From NCBI GenBank assembly GCA_000421065.1, contig ATWD01000002.1, forward strand, positions 992,001 to 1,056,000: a stretch of 64,000 nt of DNA, given 5' to 3'. A program made the translations under genes and the position numbers. This DNA comes from Acidobacteriaceae bacterium TAA 166 (lineage in GTDB: Bacteria; Acidobacteriota; Terriglobia; Terriglobales; Acidobacteriaceae). The notes below the pieces were generated by a model. That model saw nothing but the letters and a program-made list of their open reading frames with translations, did not search any database and was not told the DNA's origin. Positions 45,778 through 54,969 of this stretch are shown piece after piece; position 1 is the first letter of the stretch, and every line of letters begins with the position of its first letter.

Positions 45778-46656
45778 GTGCGTGTATTGAATAAATCCGT
45801 TTGGCTGTTTCTGCTTTTCCTCCTGGCCTTCAGTTCGGCAGCATATGCCCTCGTCGTCCACAGTCACCATGAGACTGCAGCACTCAGTCGCTTCCTCATG
45901 TGGTGTCCAGGCGTCGCCGCACTCTGCACTTGCTGGGTGCTTCGAGTGCCTGTGGGTACGTTAGGATGGTATTGGCCCGCACGCCGTTTTCTTCGTCTCT
46001 CCTACTTCTTACCCCTGCTCTACGCTGCGCCCGTGTATCTGTTCACATGGCTCGTAGTCCCGGGTGCATTTGCCCTACGAAGCTTTGAGACGAGGATGGT
46101 CGTGCCTTACGGGCTAGAGCGCTGGCCTGTCCTCGGAACATTTGGGGTTGCATTGCCGCTGTTGTTCACCATTACCGTGATCGGCACAATAGTCTGGACA
46201 ATTGGTGAAGAGCTCGGTTGGCGCGGCTTTCTTTTCCCCCGTCTGCAGGATCAATTTGGCTTTCATGGAGCCAGCCTCATCTCAGGGGGAATTTGGGCAG
46301 TGTGGCATTATCCAGGCCTGCTCTGGGCTGACTACAACGCGGGTACAAACCCTGCGTTTGCGATCGGATGCTTCACAGTGATGGTCGTGGCATTGGCCTA
46401 CATTATGGGCTTTCTGAGAGTGCGCTCAAAGAGTATTTGGCCTTGCGTGCTTCTCCATGCCACCCACAATACTTTCGTTCAAGGGCTGTTCGATGCCTTG
46501 ACGGCTCCGGTGGGCATGGCGAAATACATAACCACGGAATTCGGTGCTGGTTTGGCCGTGATGATCATCTGCGCGGCAATACTACTTTTGACGAGAGGAC
46601 GAAGGGCGCAAGCGCGTGCGATGGAGGTCCCCGCCAACGCAAACGCTGCTACATGA
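45778..46656 (+). CDS. CPBP-family intramembrane metalloprotease
   Basis: 292 residues with about seven membrane helices. The CPBP motifs are present: GEELGWRGFLFPRLQ (EExxxRG, about residues 142-156), a His in ISGGIWAVWHYPGLL and another in LLHATHNTFVQG. The start is a GTG at 45778. Family members process isoprenylated or bacteriocin-related peptides, but most bacterial ones are uncharacterised. Confidence 0.88.
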   Translation: MRVLNKSVWLFLLFLLAFSSAAYALVVHSHHETAALSRFLMWCPGVAALCTCWVLRVPVGTLGWYWPARRFLRLSYFLPLLYAAPVYLFTWLVVPGAFALRSFETRMVVPYGLERWPVLGTFGVALPLLFTITVIGTIVWTIGEELGWRGFLFPRLQDQFGFHGASLISGGIWAVWHYPGLLWADYNAGTNPAFAIGCFTVMVVALAYIMGFLRVRSKSIWPCVLLHATHNTFVQGLFDALTAPVGMAKYITTEFGAGLAVMIICAAILLLTRGRRAQARAMEVPANANAAT

Positions 46657-46685
46657 GCGCCTGACTGGCTGGAGAGCCGATTGTC

Positions 46686-47147
46686 ATGGGCCAAGACCGT
46701 GCGATCATTGATCTCGGTGGCAAATTCGACATCATCTCGAAGTCGATGCTCACCGGCGGGCGGAAATACAGCGGCATCTCCAACATCAAAGAAGGCGAAG
46801 AGAAGTTACAGATTTTGGACGGCGTGTTGGGTATGCTCGATGAACTCACTATCATCGGGTATGGCTTTGCCGATGAGCACATCAACTTTCGACTCTCGAA
46901 TGCGATGCTGCTCAATCCAAAGTTGAAAATCATGATCGTTGATCCATACCGCACTGAGATATCACTTTGTCTTCGTCAGTTCGATTACGGCGGGCGGGTA
47001 CGACGTGCTGCCTACAGCGCTCCTCAATGGATGGAATACCGTGCGACGGGCGTATGGAATCAGGCAAAAACAAAGACGCTCAAAGAGAATGAGCACTTCA
47101 GAACCGAGATCAAAAACTTCGTTGAAACCCATCTCAAGCCCGCTTAA
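46686..47147 (+). CDS. C-terminal fragment of a SIR2-like protein
   Basis: 153 residues. The central part, LDELTIIGYGFADEHINFRL then KLKIMIVDPYRTE, resembles the end of SIR2-like domains (IIGYSFxDxHIN pattern) found in many anti-phage proteins. The NAD-binding N-terminal half is missing, and the region upstream is the CPBP gene. It is probably a remnant that can still be translated from the ATG at 46686. It could be a leftover of a defence gene. Confidence 0.5.
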   Translation: MGQDRAIIDLGGKFDIISKSMLTGGRKYSGISNIKEGEEKLQILDGVLGMLDELTIIGYGFADEHINFRLSNAMLLNPKLKIMIVDPYRTEISLCLRQFDYGGRVRRAAYSAPQWMEYRATGVWNQAKTKTLKENEHFRTEIKNFVETHLKPA

Positions 47148-47191
47148 CATTTCTTTGCAAAGCCGCTGAACGACTTGAAGTGAGGACCGCC

Positions 47192-47455
47192 ATGCTATCA
47201 GCCGAGGAGCAGTTTCTTGAAACCTTCCGTAGATTCAATAACAACTGGAATCTCGTCCTGTCCTTGAGGCAGTTTCTAGCTGCTACAGATAGCATCGCGC
47301 CGTTGGCGGTTCAGCAGCAAATCACAAAGCGGACATGGCATCGGTCTGCGGAATACTGCGGATCGTCTCGCACACTTTTATCCGCACAATTATCGGTTTT
47401 CATCAGGAGAGGCGAAATCCGGCGGCTTCGAGGTACTAATCACCATACCCTATGA
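47192..47455 (+). CDS. Small hypothetical protein
   Basis: An 87-residue frame from ATG 47192 (GAGG upstream; GTG 47180 also possible). Sequence begins MLSAEEQFLETFRRFNNNWN and is rich in R and Q later on. No domain is recognised. It ends 12 bp before the LytTR regulator start. Confidence 0.3.
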   Translation: MLSAEEQFLETFRRFNNNWNLVLSLRQFLAATDSIAPLAVQQQITKRTWHRSAEYCGSSRTLLSAQLSVFIRRGEIRRLRGTNHHTL

Positions 47456-47467
47456 AAGAGTCCTCGC

Positions 47468-48172
47468 ATGACCCTGAAGACGCTCATCGCCAACGACGAA
47501 CCACCGGCGCGGAAACGGTTGCGACAACTCCTGACCGCGGATCAGGATGTCGAAATCACGGAGGAATGCCGCAATGGAGATGAGGTCGTAGCAGCCTTGA
47601 AGTCGAAGCGTATCGATCTGGTCTTTCTGGACATTCAGATGCCGGGAAATACCGGATTTGAAGCGGTAGGCGCCGTGCACATGCCGCTGACAGTTTTCGT
47701 CACAGCCCATAACGTATACGCCGTAAAGGCATTCGATGTTCACGCGCTTGACTATCTGATCAAACCAATCGATCAGGAGAGGTTGCAGATCGCCCTGACG
47801 CGAGTGAAGGAGCGAATCGCCGCAAACTCCGCGCTCCCCGTGCAGGCACAGTTGAACGGATTTCTGCTAAGCATCAATCAGACAAACAACGGAGTTCGGT
47901 GGATTGAGGCTTCTGACAACTATGCCTGCCTTCACGTCGGAAGCAAGACCTTTCTGCTACGGGAAACGATCAAACAGCTCGTGGCCTCTCTTGATCCGAA
48001 GAAATTCGTTCGCGTCCATCGTTCCGCCATTGTGAACGTGACTCATATTCGGAAGATCCTCCGTGAAGGCAGAATGGAAAGCTGGTTATTGCTTTCGAAT
48101 GGCCAACGCATCAGGATGAGTAAGATTGGTTGGCAAAGCCTGATGGCGGCCACCGATTCTCTGTCTGTTTGA
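47468..48172 (+). CDS. LytTR-type response regulator, orphan
   Basis: 234 residues: receiver (ANDEPPARKRLRQLL, phospho-Asp in LVFLDIQMPGNTG, Lys in YLIKPID) and C-terminal LytTR DNA-binding domain (VRWIEASDNYACLHV, FVRVHRSAIVNVTHIRKI). The usual first acidic residue pair is altered (AND rather than VDD). No kinase is adjacent on this strand; a paralogous regulator with its LytS-type kinase is convergent just downstream and may be shared. Confidence 0.88.
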   Translation: MTLKTLIANDEPPARKRLRQLLTADQDVEITEECRNGDEVVAALKSKRIDLVFLDIQMPGNTGFEAVGAVHMPLTVFVTAHNVYAVKAFDVHALDYLIKPIDQERLQIALTRVKERIAANSALPVQAQLNGFLLSINQTNNGVRWIEASDNYACLHVGSKTFLLRETIKQLVASLDPKKFVRVHRSAIVNVTHIRKILREGRMESWLLLSNGQRIRMSKIGWQSLMAATDSLSV

Positions 48173-48277
48173 TCCGATTGACTCTTGGAACTCTTCTCAC
48201 AACACTACGATTTGTCCGGTGACGTGTGCATCGGGCAGAATCGACCCCGGCTTTGGCGGCGTTATCTGCTCGTTGCT

Positions 48278-49048
48278 CTAGCGCCCAAGCTCAATCAGTC
48301 GCTGGCGACCCTGCCTGCTCATTTTGAGTGTGCTCCCTGACTTGAGAACAAGTGAGGACTCGGTTCGACCTTCGCGGTGAACTTCGCGTATGCGTTCCAC
48401 GTTTACAATGGCGGAACGATGCACCCGAACAAAACAGTTCGGATCAAGCTTGTTTGCGAGGTCCGAGATCGTCTCGCGGAGCATGTATTGCTTCCCGTTG
48501 ACGTGTAGACGGGAGTAGTAAGCATCTGCTTCTATCCAATCGATCTCTGTGACTGGAAGAAGAAGTTCCCGTTCCCCATCTTTCACAAGGAAGCGAACTG
48601 CGTACGACTTCGCTGGTTCCGCTTGCAGGCGAACTGAGTGTAGTAAGGCGGTCAGTTGCTTTTGAGTGAGGCCGGTGGTGCTCGACATCAATCTATCTCT
48701 CACCCTTCGCAGAGCTTTACCCAGACGCTCATTGATAATCGGCTTCGTCAAATAGTCAACAGCCTGGACATCAAATGCACGAACCGCATGTTCCTGAAAT
48801 GCCGTCACAAAGATGGTTGGGGGCAGGGATTCAACACCGACTTCCTCGATAACATCGAAACCATCCATCTCCGGCATTTGAACGTCAAGAAGGAGAAGAT
48901 TGATCGAACTGTCCTGCAATGCTTCGACAGCATCCTCGCCATTTGCACATTCCCCAATAACGGCAACATCTTCATACTTGCGGAGCATGGAACGTAGCAA
49001 GTCTCTCGCAAGCGGTTCGTCATCGACAATGAGGACTTTTAGTTGCAT
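48278..49048 (-). CDS. LytTR-type response regulator
   Basis: 256 residues: receiver with VDDEPLARDLLRSML, phospho-Asp in LLLLDVQMPEMDG, Lys in YLTKPI, then a LytTR domain (IDWIEADAYYSRLHV, FVRVHRSAIVNVERIREV). Its ATG lies inside the end of the sensor kinase gene (10-bp overlap at 49039-49048), so the two are translationally coupled and form a LytS/LytR-like pair. Confidence 0.92.
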   Translation of the reverse strand: MQLKVLIVDDEPLARDLLRSMLRKYEDVAVIGECANGEDAVEALQDSSINLLLLDVQMPEMDGFDVIEEVGVESLPPTIFVTAFQEHAVRAFDVQAVDYLTKPIINERLGKALRRVRDRLMSSTTGLTQKQLTALLHSVRLQAEPAKSYAVRFLVKDGERELLLPVTEIDWIEADAYYSRLHVNGKQYMLRETISDLANKLDPNCFVRVHRSAIVNVERIREVHREGRTESSLVLKSGSTLKMSRQGRQRLIELGR

Positions 49049-50187
49049 TCGGGTACTTCCTCAAACGGAATTTGAATCGTGACCTGGTATCCGCCTCCCG
49101 GTGATGTCTCAATTTCAAATTGATGCTCCCCCGGATAAAAGAACGCAAGCCGTTCTCTGATATTGCTTAACCCGATTCCATGCCCGTCTGTGCGGGCCGT
49201 CGCTACTCCATTTCCGTTGTCACACACCTGCATCCAAAGCCGATTACCCAACCGCGCGGCTTTCGTTTGAATGCGCCCACCATTCTTTCTCCGTTCAATT
49301 CCATGACGCACGGCATTTTCGACCAGTGGTTGTAGCAGGAAGCACGGCACAAGACCTCGACGTGCTTCTGGCGTGGTCTGAATCTCGATTTCAATACGGT
49401 CAGCAAAACGCACTTTCTGAATTGCAAGGTAGCTTTCTACGAGCTGCAATTCTTCTGTAAACGGAACTTTCTCCGGGCTTCGTCTCTGTAGTGTTGTACG
49501 AAGAATCATATTGAGATGTGCGATGGTTTCCATCGCAGCCTCGTTCTTATGCTGATCCACAAGGCTTGTGACGGCGTTCAACGTATTGAATAGGAAGTGA
49601 GGCTCCATCTGCATTTGGAGAGCTTTGAGTTGGGCTATGGTAAGCTGCTGTTCGATTTCCAGTTTTTGGCGCTCTACCTCTAGCTTTTGAATCAGGGCTT
49701 GTTGTGTCTGCATGCGAGAGCGGAGGAATGCGCATACACCACTGATAAATCCATAAATAACCAGTTCCACACCAAAGCGTTCAATATTATCCAGCCTAAA
49801 GGTGCGGTTATTGATCAGACTGCCCCATGCGGGCCAGTACCACGCAGCGAATCCAACCGTGTGTTGCAGCAGGGATAAATGAACCCACGCTAGAACACAC
49901 GAAACTCCAAAGTGAAGAGCGACGACGACCCTTGAAGGCTTGAATGCTACCGGCCACTGATTCGCCACGATCCACAGAACGAGGGTGGCGACAACCCACC
50001 ACATCCAATACACACAGCTATATAAAAGAGATGGCGCGAGCGAGGTCTGGACGTGGCGAAATTCTAGTCCGCGATTAGCGTCCCTTGCGGTCAAGAACGC
50101 GAGGATTGCGCCGCTCAATAAAACGGCGGCAAATCCAGTACTTCGCCTTATGGGAAGGAGCCTCGCGTTATAGATACCCTCGCTCAT
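49039..50187 (-). CDS. LytS-type sensor histidine kinase
   Basis: 382 residues. The first half is membrane-embedded with four or five helices. A coiled linker (QQALIQKLEVERQKLEIEQQ) leads to a His_kinase domain with phospho-His in MEPHFLFNTLNAVTSL, then an HATPase domain with LLQPLVENAVRHG and HGIGLSNIRERL. The ATG has AGAGGG upstream. It is coupled to the LytTR regulator that follows. The TonB receptor gene starts transcription toward it on the same strand. Confidence 0.9.
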   Translation of the reverse strand: MSEGIYNARLLPIRRSTGFAAVLLSGAILAFLTARDANRGLEFRHVQTSLAPSLLYSCVYWMWWVVATLVLWIVANQWPVAFKPSRVVVALHFGVSCVLAWVHLSLLQHTVGFAAWYWPAWGSLINNRTFRLDNIERFGVELVIYGFISGVCAFLRSRMQTQQALIQKLEVERQKLEIEQQLTIAQLKALQMQMEPHFLFNTLNAVTSLVDQHKNEAAMETIAHLNMILRTTLQRRSPEKVPFTEELQLVESYLAIQKVRFADRIEIEIQTTPEARRGLVPCFLLQPLVENAVRHGIERRKNGGRIQTKAARLGNRLWMQVCDNGNGVATARTDGHGIGLSNIRERLAFFYPGEHQFEIETSPGGGYQVTIQIPFEEVPECN

Positions 50188-50244
50188 GTCTGCCCTCTAA
50201 GGATATGGTGGAATTTTAGCGCCGCTCTGCGGCGTTCGCTACGT

Positions 50245-53007
50245 TCAGAATGCAAACCGCATACCCAGTTCAATACGCCGCGCGGTCTCGGCGGCTACCG
50301 CTTCGCCAAGAGCCGACGATGAAACGACTGTATTCACAGCCGTGGCGTTCTTGTGATTCAGTAGATTGGCGCTGCGTACGTTGAATGTTAGGGTGCGGGA
50401 GTGATTTGTGTCTCTAGGGTTCAGGGTGAAGGACCGGCTCAGATTCGTATCCAGATGGATCACGCCCGGCATTGTTCCAAGGTTGGCTGGAACATTGCCG
50501 TTGACCGTATTCGTAGTCAGTAGACCAAACCGAGTGCCGTAGACACCAGGGCCGGGAGCGGACGCATACGATGGTCTATCTGTAAAGTTTCCGTCTCCGT
50601 TATTGTCTGTTCCTGTGGTGATGTCATAGGCGCGACCATTACCAGCATCAAATTGGACGGCACCTTGAACCTTGTAGGGAAAGTTAACCGTCCCGAGGAA
50701 AGTGACACTATTCTTCCTCTCGTAATTGAGGCGTCCCCATTCCCCTTGATTGGAATAGCTTGACTGTGGAGTGCCGTTGCCCGGACTGTAGGCTTTGAAG
50801 TTCACATATCCATAGCTCACAGATAAGCTAAAGCGCTTGTAACTGTGCTGCTCGATGGTGAACGTAGCCGAGGGGCCGGCAGCGGGAGAGGAATTTTGAT
50901 ACTGGACCATATTCTCGTCGGGCGCAATTGGACGCGTCGCCAGAAGGGCTGCTGTGGGGTCTGGGGGCGCTCCGACATTGCTGGCCACCTCCGGAGCATT
51001 GATATTGACTGTGCGAATAAGACCGTAGCCTTTTCCGTACAAGAATGTGGCGCGAGCGTGCCAGTGATGTAGGAGGTCATGCTCAACATCGGCATAGCTC
51101 ATGAATGACTTGGATTGAAATAATGTAGGTGACAAGAGATTGATGGTAGTGATTTGAATCGACTGCGGCGTTGGGGTTAAGGGGTCGGTATAACTTGGCG
51201 AATATACGGTGATCTCCTTCTGCCGGGTTCCATTCAGCCGATAGACATTGGTTGCGTCGCTCGGGTTGATAGCGACCGCGAAGAGTCCTGAGCGGACGTG
51301 GAACACCCAGGATTGCTTCTTATCCGGTGACCACGCGAGAGCGATCCGGGGATTGAAGTTGACAAATGATCCCGGCGTGGTCTGAAGCTGATAGCGAAGT
51401 CCCGTATCGAGAGTGAGCTTCTGCGTGAGCTTGACTGTATCCTGTGCCCACAGATTGACTTGCCATTGCGCTAGCGGAATGAGCGGCGTTCCCGTGGTGA
51501 CCTGATAAGTCGTTGGCGATCCTCCAGGCAGATTCAGTAGGGCGCGCCGGTATTGTTCGAGAGCACTGATCGTCGTCGTCTGGCCTGTTGGATTGTTGTT
51601 CGCATCGAGCGCTGGAGCGCTACCGCCGCCAAACACATAACCACCGTTGAATGTGTCGGAGTCGTAATCATGGATAAAGATGCCGAGGGACTGGACGCCG
51701 AATGCCACTGTGTGTTTTCCGTGTATCACGGTCATATCGTCGTCTATCTCGAGATCACGTTCTCGATTGTTCAGATTTTGGCTGGTGGCACCTCCACCCA
51801 AAAAGTATCCGGAAACCTGAACGGACGGTGCGCTCGACACCGGCGTTTGCTCTGTTCGTTTCCAGCTAAAGCTGATGTGCGTTTGATGCAGGAGGGTCGG
51901 GCTTACCGTCTGCGTGTCGTGGAGTCTCAGGTCGTACTCGGCAAGCAAACTCGAATACCCCGCGTCAGCGAGAGTGAGGCCCCCGATGCCTTGGTTGTCT
52001 TCATTATTGACATTCACAGAGAACGAGAGACCGATGGTATTGCTCGGAGAGACCTGCCAGTCTCCTCGGGCCGAAGCAATCCAGAGGCGCTCAGGAGCTG
52101 AGACCGTTTGCTGCGATGGAACACCATTCCCACGCGGTCCCATGCTGCCATTTGTGTCGAGCGTGACTGCGTTGACTACATTGAATTCATCAATGTCGCG
52201 CTTTTCGAGTGCCAGAGCGAAATCGCTCTTCTTCGAGAGGATCGGGCCGCTTAGTTCAAAGCCGTATCGCCTCCGCCCGGCAGGTGTTGCAATGACGGAA
52301 AAAGGGTCGGTGGCATTGAAGGTGCCATCGCTATCGGTAAAGAAGGCCGCGCCGTGGAATGTGTCTGCTCCAGGCTTGGTCGTGACTTCGATAATGCCTC
52401 CGCCAAAAGGGGGCCACCTAGACTTGGCAGAAAATAAGTCTGGGTTGATGCGAATTGAAGCGATGGAGTTCTTTGGTGGGAGAGCGCTTGGGTTCTGAAA
52501 CCCATCCACCATAATCATCGACGTGGTTGGATCGCCGCCACCTTCAGCAGCTAACACTTGAAGCTGCCGCAGGAAATCATCAGGATCATCGGCGAGCCCC
52601 TGCAAAGCCTTTGTGTTTAGAGTCGTTGTAGCACCACCGCCGTCGATCTCTGAATCTCCGTTCACCTGGACATCCGCCTGTACGGTTGCAATCGCCAGTT
52701 GGATATTCAGTGTGAGTGGTTGATCCGCTCTCTTTCGCGCCTGTACCTTCTTGGTCTCGAAGCCGGAAGCGCTCACCTCCAGCGTGACTTGTCCTGACGA
52801 AACGCAAACAAGCGAATAATGGCCGACCACATCGGATGTGACCGTTTGGGCTCTGGCAACCGTGATCATGACACCTGGAATGTTTGCGTCGGTCTGGTCC
52901 GTAATGTTTCCTGATAGTGCGGATGACGCAGGGCATGTCTGTTGAGCGCTGAGCAACGGAACCGACAGCAGAACAAGAAGAACCGCAGGTAGCTGGGAAA
53001 TATTCAT
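50245..53007 (-). CDS. Oar-like TonB-dependent receptor with carboxypeptidase-regulatory-like domain
   Basis: About 920 residues from ATG 53007. Signal peptide: LPAVLLVLLSVPLLSAQ. Residues about 25-110 form a CarboxypepD_reg-like beta-sandwich (SGNITDQTDANIPGVMITVA and VTLEVSASGFETKKV). A plug-like segment follows (DDFLRQLQVLAAEGGGDPTT; GGGIIEVTTKPGADTFHGAA), then a long beta barrel ending in ELGMRFAF with the terminal aromatic expected of outer-membrane proteins. These receptors are strongly expanded in Acidobacteria and import large substrates. The gene is just upstream of the LytS/LytR pair on the same strand. Confidence 0.9.
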   Translation of the reverse strand: MNISQLPAVLLVLLSVPLLSAQQTCPASSALSGNITDQTDANIPGVMITVARAQTVTSDVVGHYSLVCVSSGQVTLEVSASGFETKKVQARKRADQPLTLNIQLAIATVQADVQVNGDSEIDGGGATTTLNTKALQGLADDPDDFLRQLQVLAAEGGGDPTTSMIMVDGFQNPSALPPKNSIASIRINPDLFSAKSRWPPFGGGIIEVTTKPGADTFHGAAFFTDSDGTFNATDPFSVIATPAGRRRYGFELSGPILSKKSDFALALEKRDIDEFNVVNAVTLDTNGSMGPRGNGVPSQQTVSAPERLWIASARGDWQVSPSNTIGLSFSVNVNNEDNQGIGGLTLADAGYSSLLAEYDLRLHDTQTVSPTLLHQTHISFSWKRTEQTPVSSAPSVQVSGYFLGGGATSQNLNNRERDLEIDDDMTVIHGKHTVAFGVQSLGIFIHDYDSDTFNGGYVFGGGSAPALDANNNPTGQTTTISALEQYRRALLNLPGGSPTTYQVTTGTPLIPLAQWQVNLWAQDTVKLTQKLTLDTGLRYQLQTTPGSFVNFNPRIALAWSPDKKQSWVFHVRSGLFAVAINPSDATNVYRLNGTRQKEITVYSPSYTDPLTPTPQSIQITTINLLSPTLFQSKSFMSYADVEHDLLHHWHARATFLYGKGYGLIRTVNINAPEVASNVGAPPDPTAALLATRPIAPDENMVQYQNSSPAAGPSATFTIEQHSYKRFSLSVSYGYVNFKAYSPGNGTPQSSYSNQGEWGRLNYERKNSVTFLGTVNFPYKVQGAVQFDAGNGRAYDITTGTDNNGDGNFTDRPSYASAPGPGVYGTRFGLLTTNTVNGNVPANLGTMPGVIHLDTNLSRSFTLNPRDTNHSRTLTFNVRSANLLNHKNATAVNTVVSSSALGEAVAAETARRIELGMRFAF

Positions 53008-53091
53008 GGAACCTTGCCTCTGAAAGGAAACTTTCAGAGGAAGGGTGAATTCCGGGAAAGAATGCAACGAACGCGCACTTTAGGTCAATGA

Positions 53092-54176
53092 ATGGCGTCA
53101 AGTCGCCGGGCTGACGCCGCCCCGTACGATCACTTCATCCGGGAGGTGTCCTGGGGGGTGATCCCCAACACGGCAGAGGATATCGCCAAGTTGGCGAAGC
53201 GGCTGGCGAAGCATGGGGAACTCGATTTCTGTTACGAAGCAAGCGGTTGCGGCTACGGCATCCACCGCCAGCTAACAGCGCTCGGGCACAAGTGCATCGT
53301 GGTCGCACCGTCCATGATCCCGCGCAAGCCCGGAGAACGGATTAAGACCGACCGGCGAAATTCCGAGAAGCTCGCCGTTCTGCACCGTTCGGGCGATCTA
53401 ACGCCAGTGTGGATTCCAGACACCACTCACGAAGCGCTTCGCGACCTGGTCAGAGCACGCGTGGATGCATCGATGCACCTGATGCGTGCACGCCAGCAGC
53501 TGCTCGCATTTCTGCTCCGGCATGGCCGTAGCTACCCGACAGGCAAGCACTGGACGCAGCGCCACCGCAGTTGGCTTGCTGGCCAGAAGTTTGAAGAGCA
53601 CGCTCATGGCATCGTCTTCCAGGATTACCTCGAGACGGTCTGGACCGCCCAGCAGAGAAGAGATGCCCTGATCGAGCGCATCTCGGCGATGGTCGGAAGG
53701 TGGTTGCTCGGGCCACTGGTCGAAGCGTTGCGAGGATTGCGTGGCATCGACATGATCTCCGCAGCTACGTTTATCGCGTCCACCGGCGATCTCAGTCGCT
53801 TTGGGTCACCGCGGATGCTGATGGGTATCTCGGCCTGGTTCCTTCCGAGCATTCCAGCGGTGGAACGGTACGTCGCGGCGGTATCACTAAGACTGGCAAC
53901 CGCGAAGCCCGACGCATGCTCATCGAAGCGGCGGCGTGGAGTTACCAGTACCCTGCACGTATAGCGAAGGAGAAGGCTGAGATTCTTGTACGGCTACCGA
54001 AGAACGTTCGCGACATCGCCTGGAAGGCACAGACCAGACTCTGCACCCGGTATCGCTCCATGGTCGCCAGAGGCAATGTTGTTGCTGCGATCGCGCGCAA
54101 ACTCGCCGGCTTCATCTGGGCGATTGGTCAGGAAGTGAGATGTAACAACTTCTCGATCACGGCAGCGCTGGTGTGA
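53092..54176 (+). mobile_element. IS110-family transposase remnant, truncated and frameshifted
   Basis: The first frame encodes CYEASGCGYGIHRQLTALGH, KPGERIKTDRRNSEKLAVLH and LVRARVDASMHLMRARQQLL, then LRGIDMISAATFIASTGDLS, all characteristic of an IS110-type (DEDD) transposase. Near 53825 the frame shifts by one base, and the second frame continues YLGLVPSEHSSGGTVRRGGI, ITKTGNREARRMLIEAAAW to the stop at 54174. The N-terminal RuvC-like start with the first catalytic Asp is missing: only about a dozen residues precede the IPNTAEDIAKL segment. Ends of the element were not found. The remnant abuts the start region of the TonB receptor gene. Confidence 0.8.
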
Positions 54177-54180
54177 TCGC

Positions 54181-54593
54181 TCACTTTGCGAACTTCTCCA
54201 CGAGCCAGCCGTAGGTAGTCCTGAGATCATTTGTTCTCAGCCGAGTCTTTTCCTCTATGCAGGCAAGATAGGCAGGATTTGCTCCACCAGTACCTCCCTT
54301 ATAGAGATCACGCTCGGCTCCACACGTTGCATCCCGGAACTGAATCCAGAGCGTTGTGATGCACGCAGCTTCTGTTGGTCATCGGCCTGCAGAACTGCCA
54401 AGACTTGCCCGTACGTCTCGTTGAGTTTGCGGTCGGCATCTTTGGCCGCTTTGTTGAAGCAATTCGCAACATCGACCGTTATCGTCACATTTCGGCAAGG
54501 AGCATCAGCCAAGTTCATGTGCTGGGCGTGAGCTGTCGTCAGGCAAGAGAAGAGGACAACGCCTATGGCAACAGAGTAGGTGAGAGGCTTCAT
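54181..54593 (-). pseudogene. DUF1311 (LprI-like) lipoprotein or periplasmic protein, single frameshift
   Basis: From ATG 54593 a signal peptide (LTYSVAIGVVLFSCLTTAHA) is followed by the DUF1311 start (DVANCFNKAAKDADRKLNET, QQKLRASQR). Near 54351 one base is missing; the next frame restores the family C-terminus LWIQFRDATCGAERDLYKGG and AYLACIEEKTRLRTNDLRT, ending at the TGA at 54181-54183. Restored length is about 138 residues with the paired cysteines of the family. As read, the protein would stop after a wrong tail at 54255. Members such as LprI are linked to lysozyme inhibition. Confidence 0.75.
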
Positions 54594-54652
54594 GAAAGGA
54601 AGATAGCAGAGCTCTTCAGCCTTCACAGCAGCAGAAGAACGCTGTTTCAAGA

Positions 54653-54840
54653 TCTATGGTCTGGGGAGCCGGGCAAGCGGTCATGGTGATCCTCGAGAGC
54701 CCCTTGGGCAGGATGAATATCCGACGCCCGCGCTAAGTCCGAGGCAAGCCTGCGACGACACATACTCATGCGGTATCCAACCCGCGTATGGAAGTTTTAG
54801 CGACTGTCGCTGAACATTGTCCGGTTCCCCAGACCATAGA
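54653..54840. mobile_element. 188-bp element with 24-bp inverted ends (MITE-like)
   Basis: The sequence TCTATGGTCTGGGGAGCCGG at 54653-54672 reappears inverted at 54821-54840 with one mismatch, and the match extends to 24 bp (54653-54676 against 54817-54840) with two mismatches. The 140-bp interior has no coding frame. This form suggests a miniature inverted-repeat element or the fused ends of a deleted insertion sequence. The rest of 54651-54969 shows nothing else. Confidence 0.6.
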
Positions 54841-54969
54841 ACATACTAAGTACACCTGCTCATGTAGCAGGGATGAAACCCCTGCGCCTGACCATTGACA
54901 AAAGACATGGAAGGGGCCCTGCCCTGATCGCGCGGCGCAAGGGTTTCCCCAATCTTCCGCGCTGCGCTT

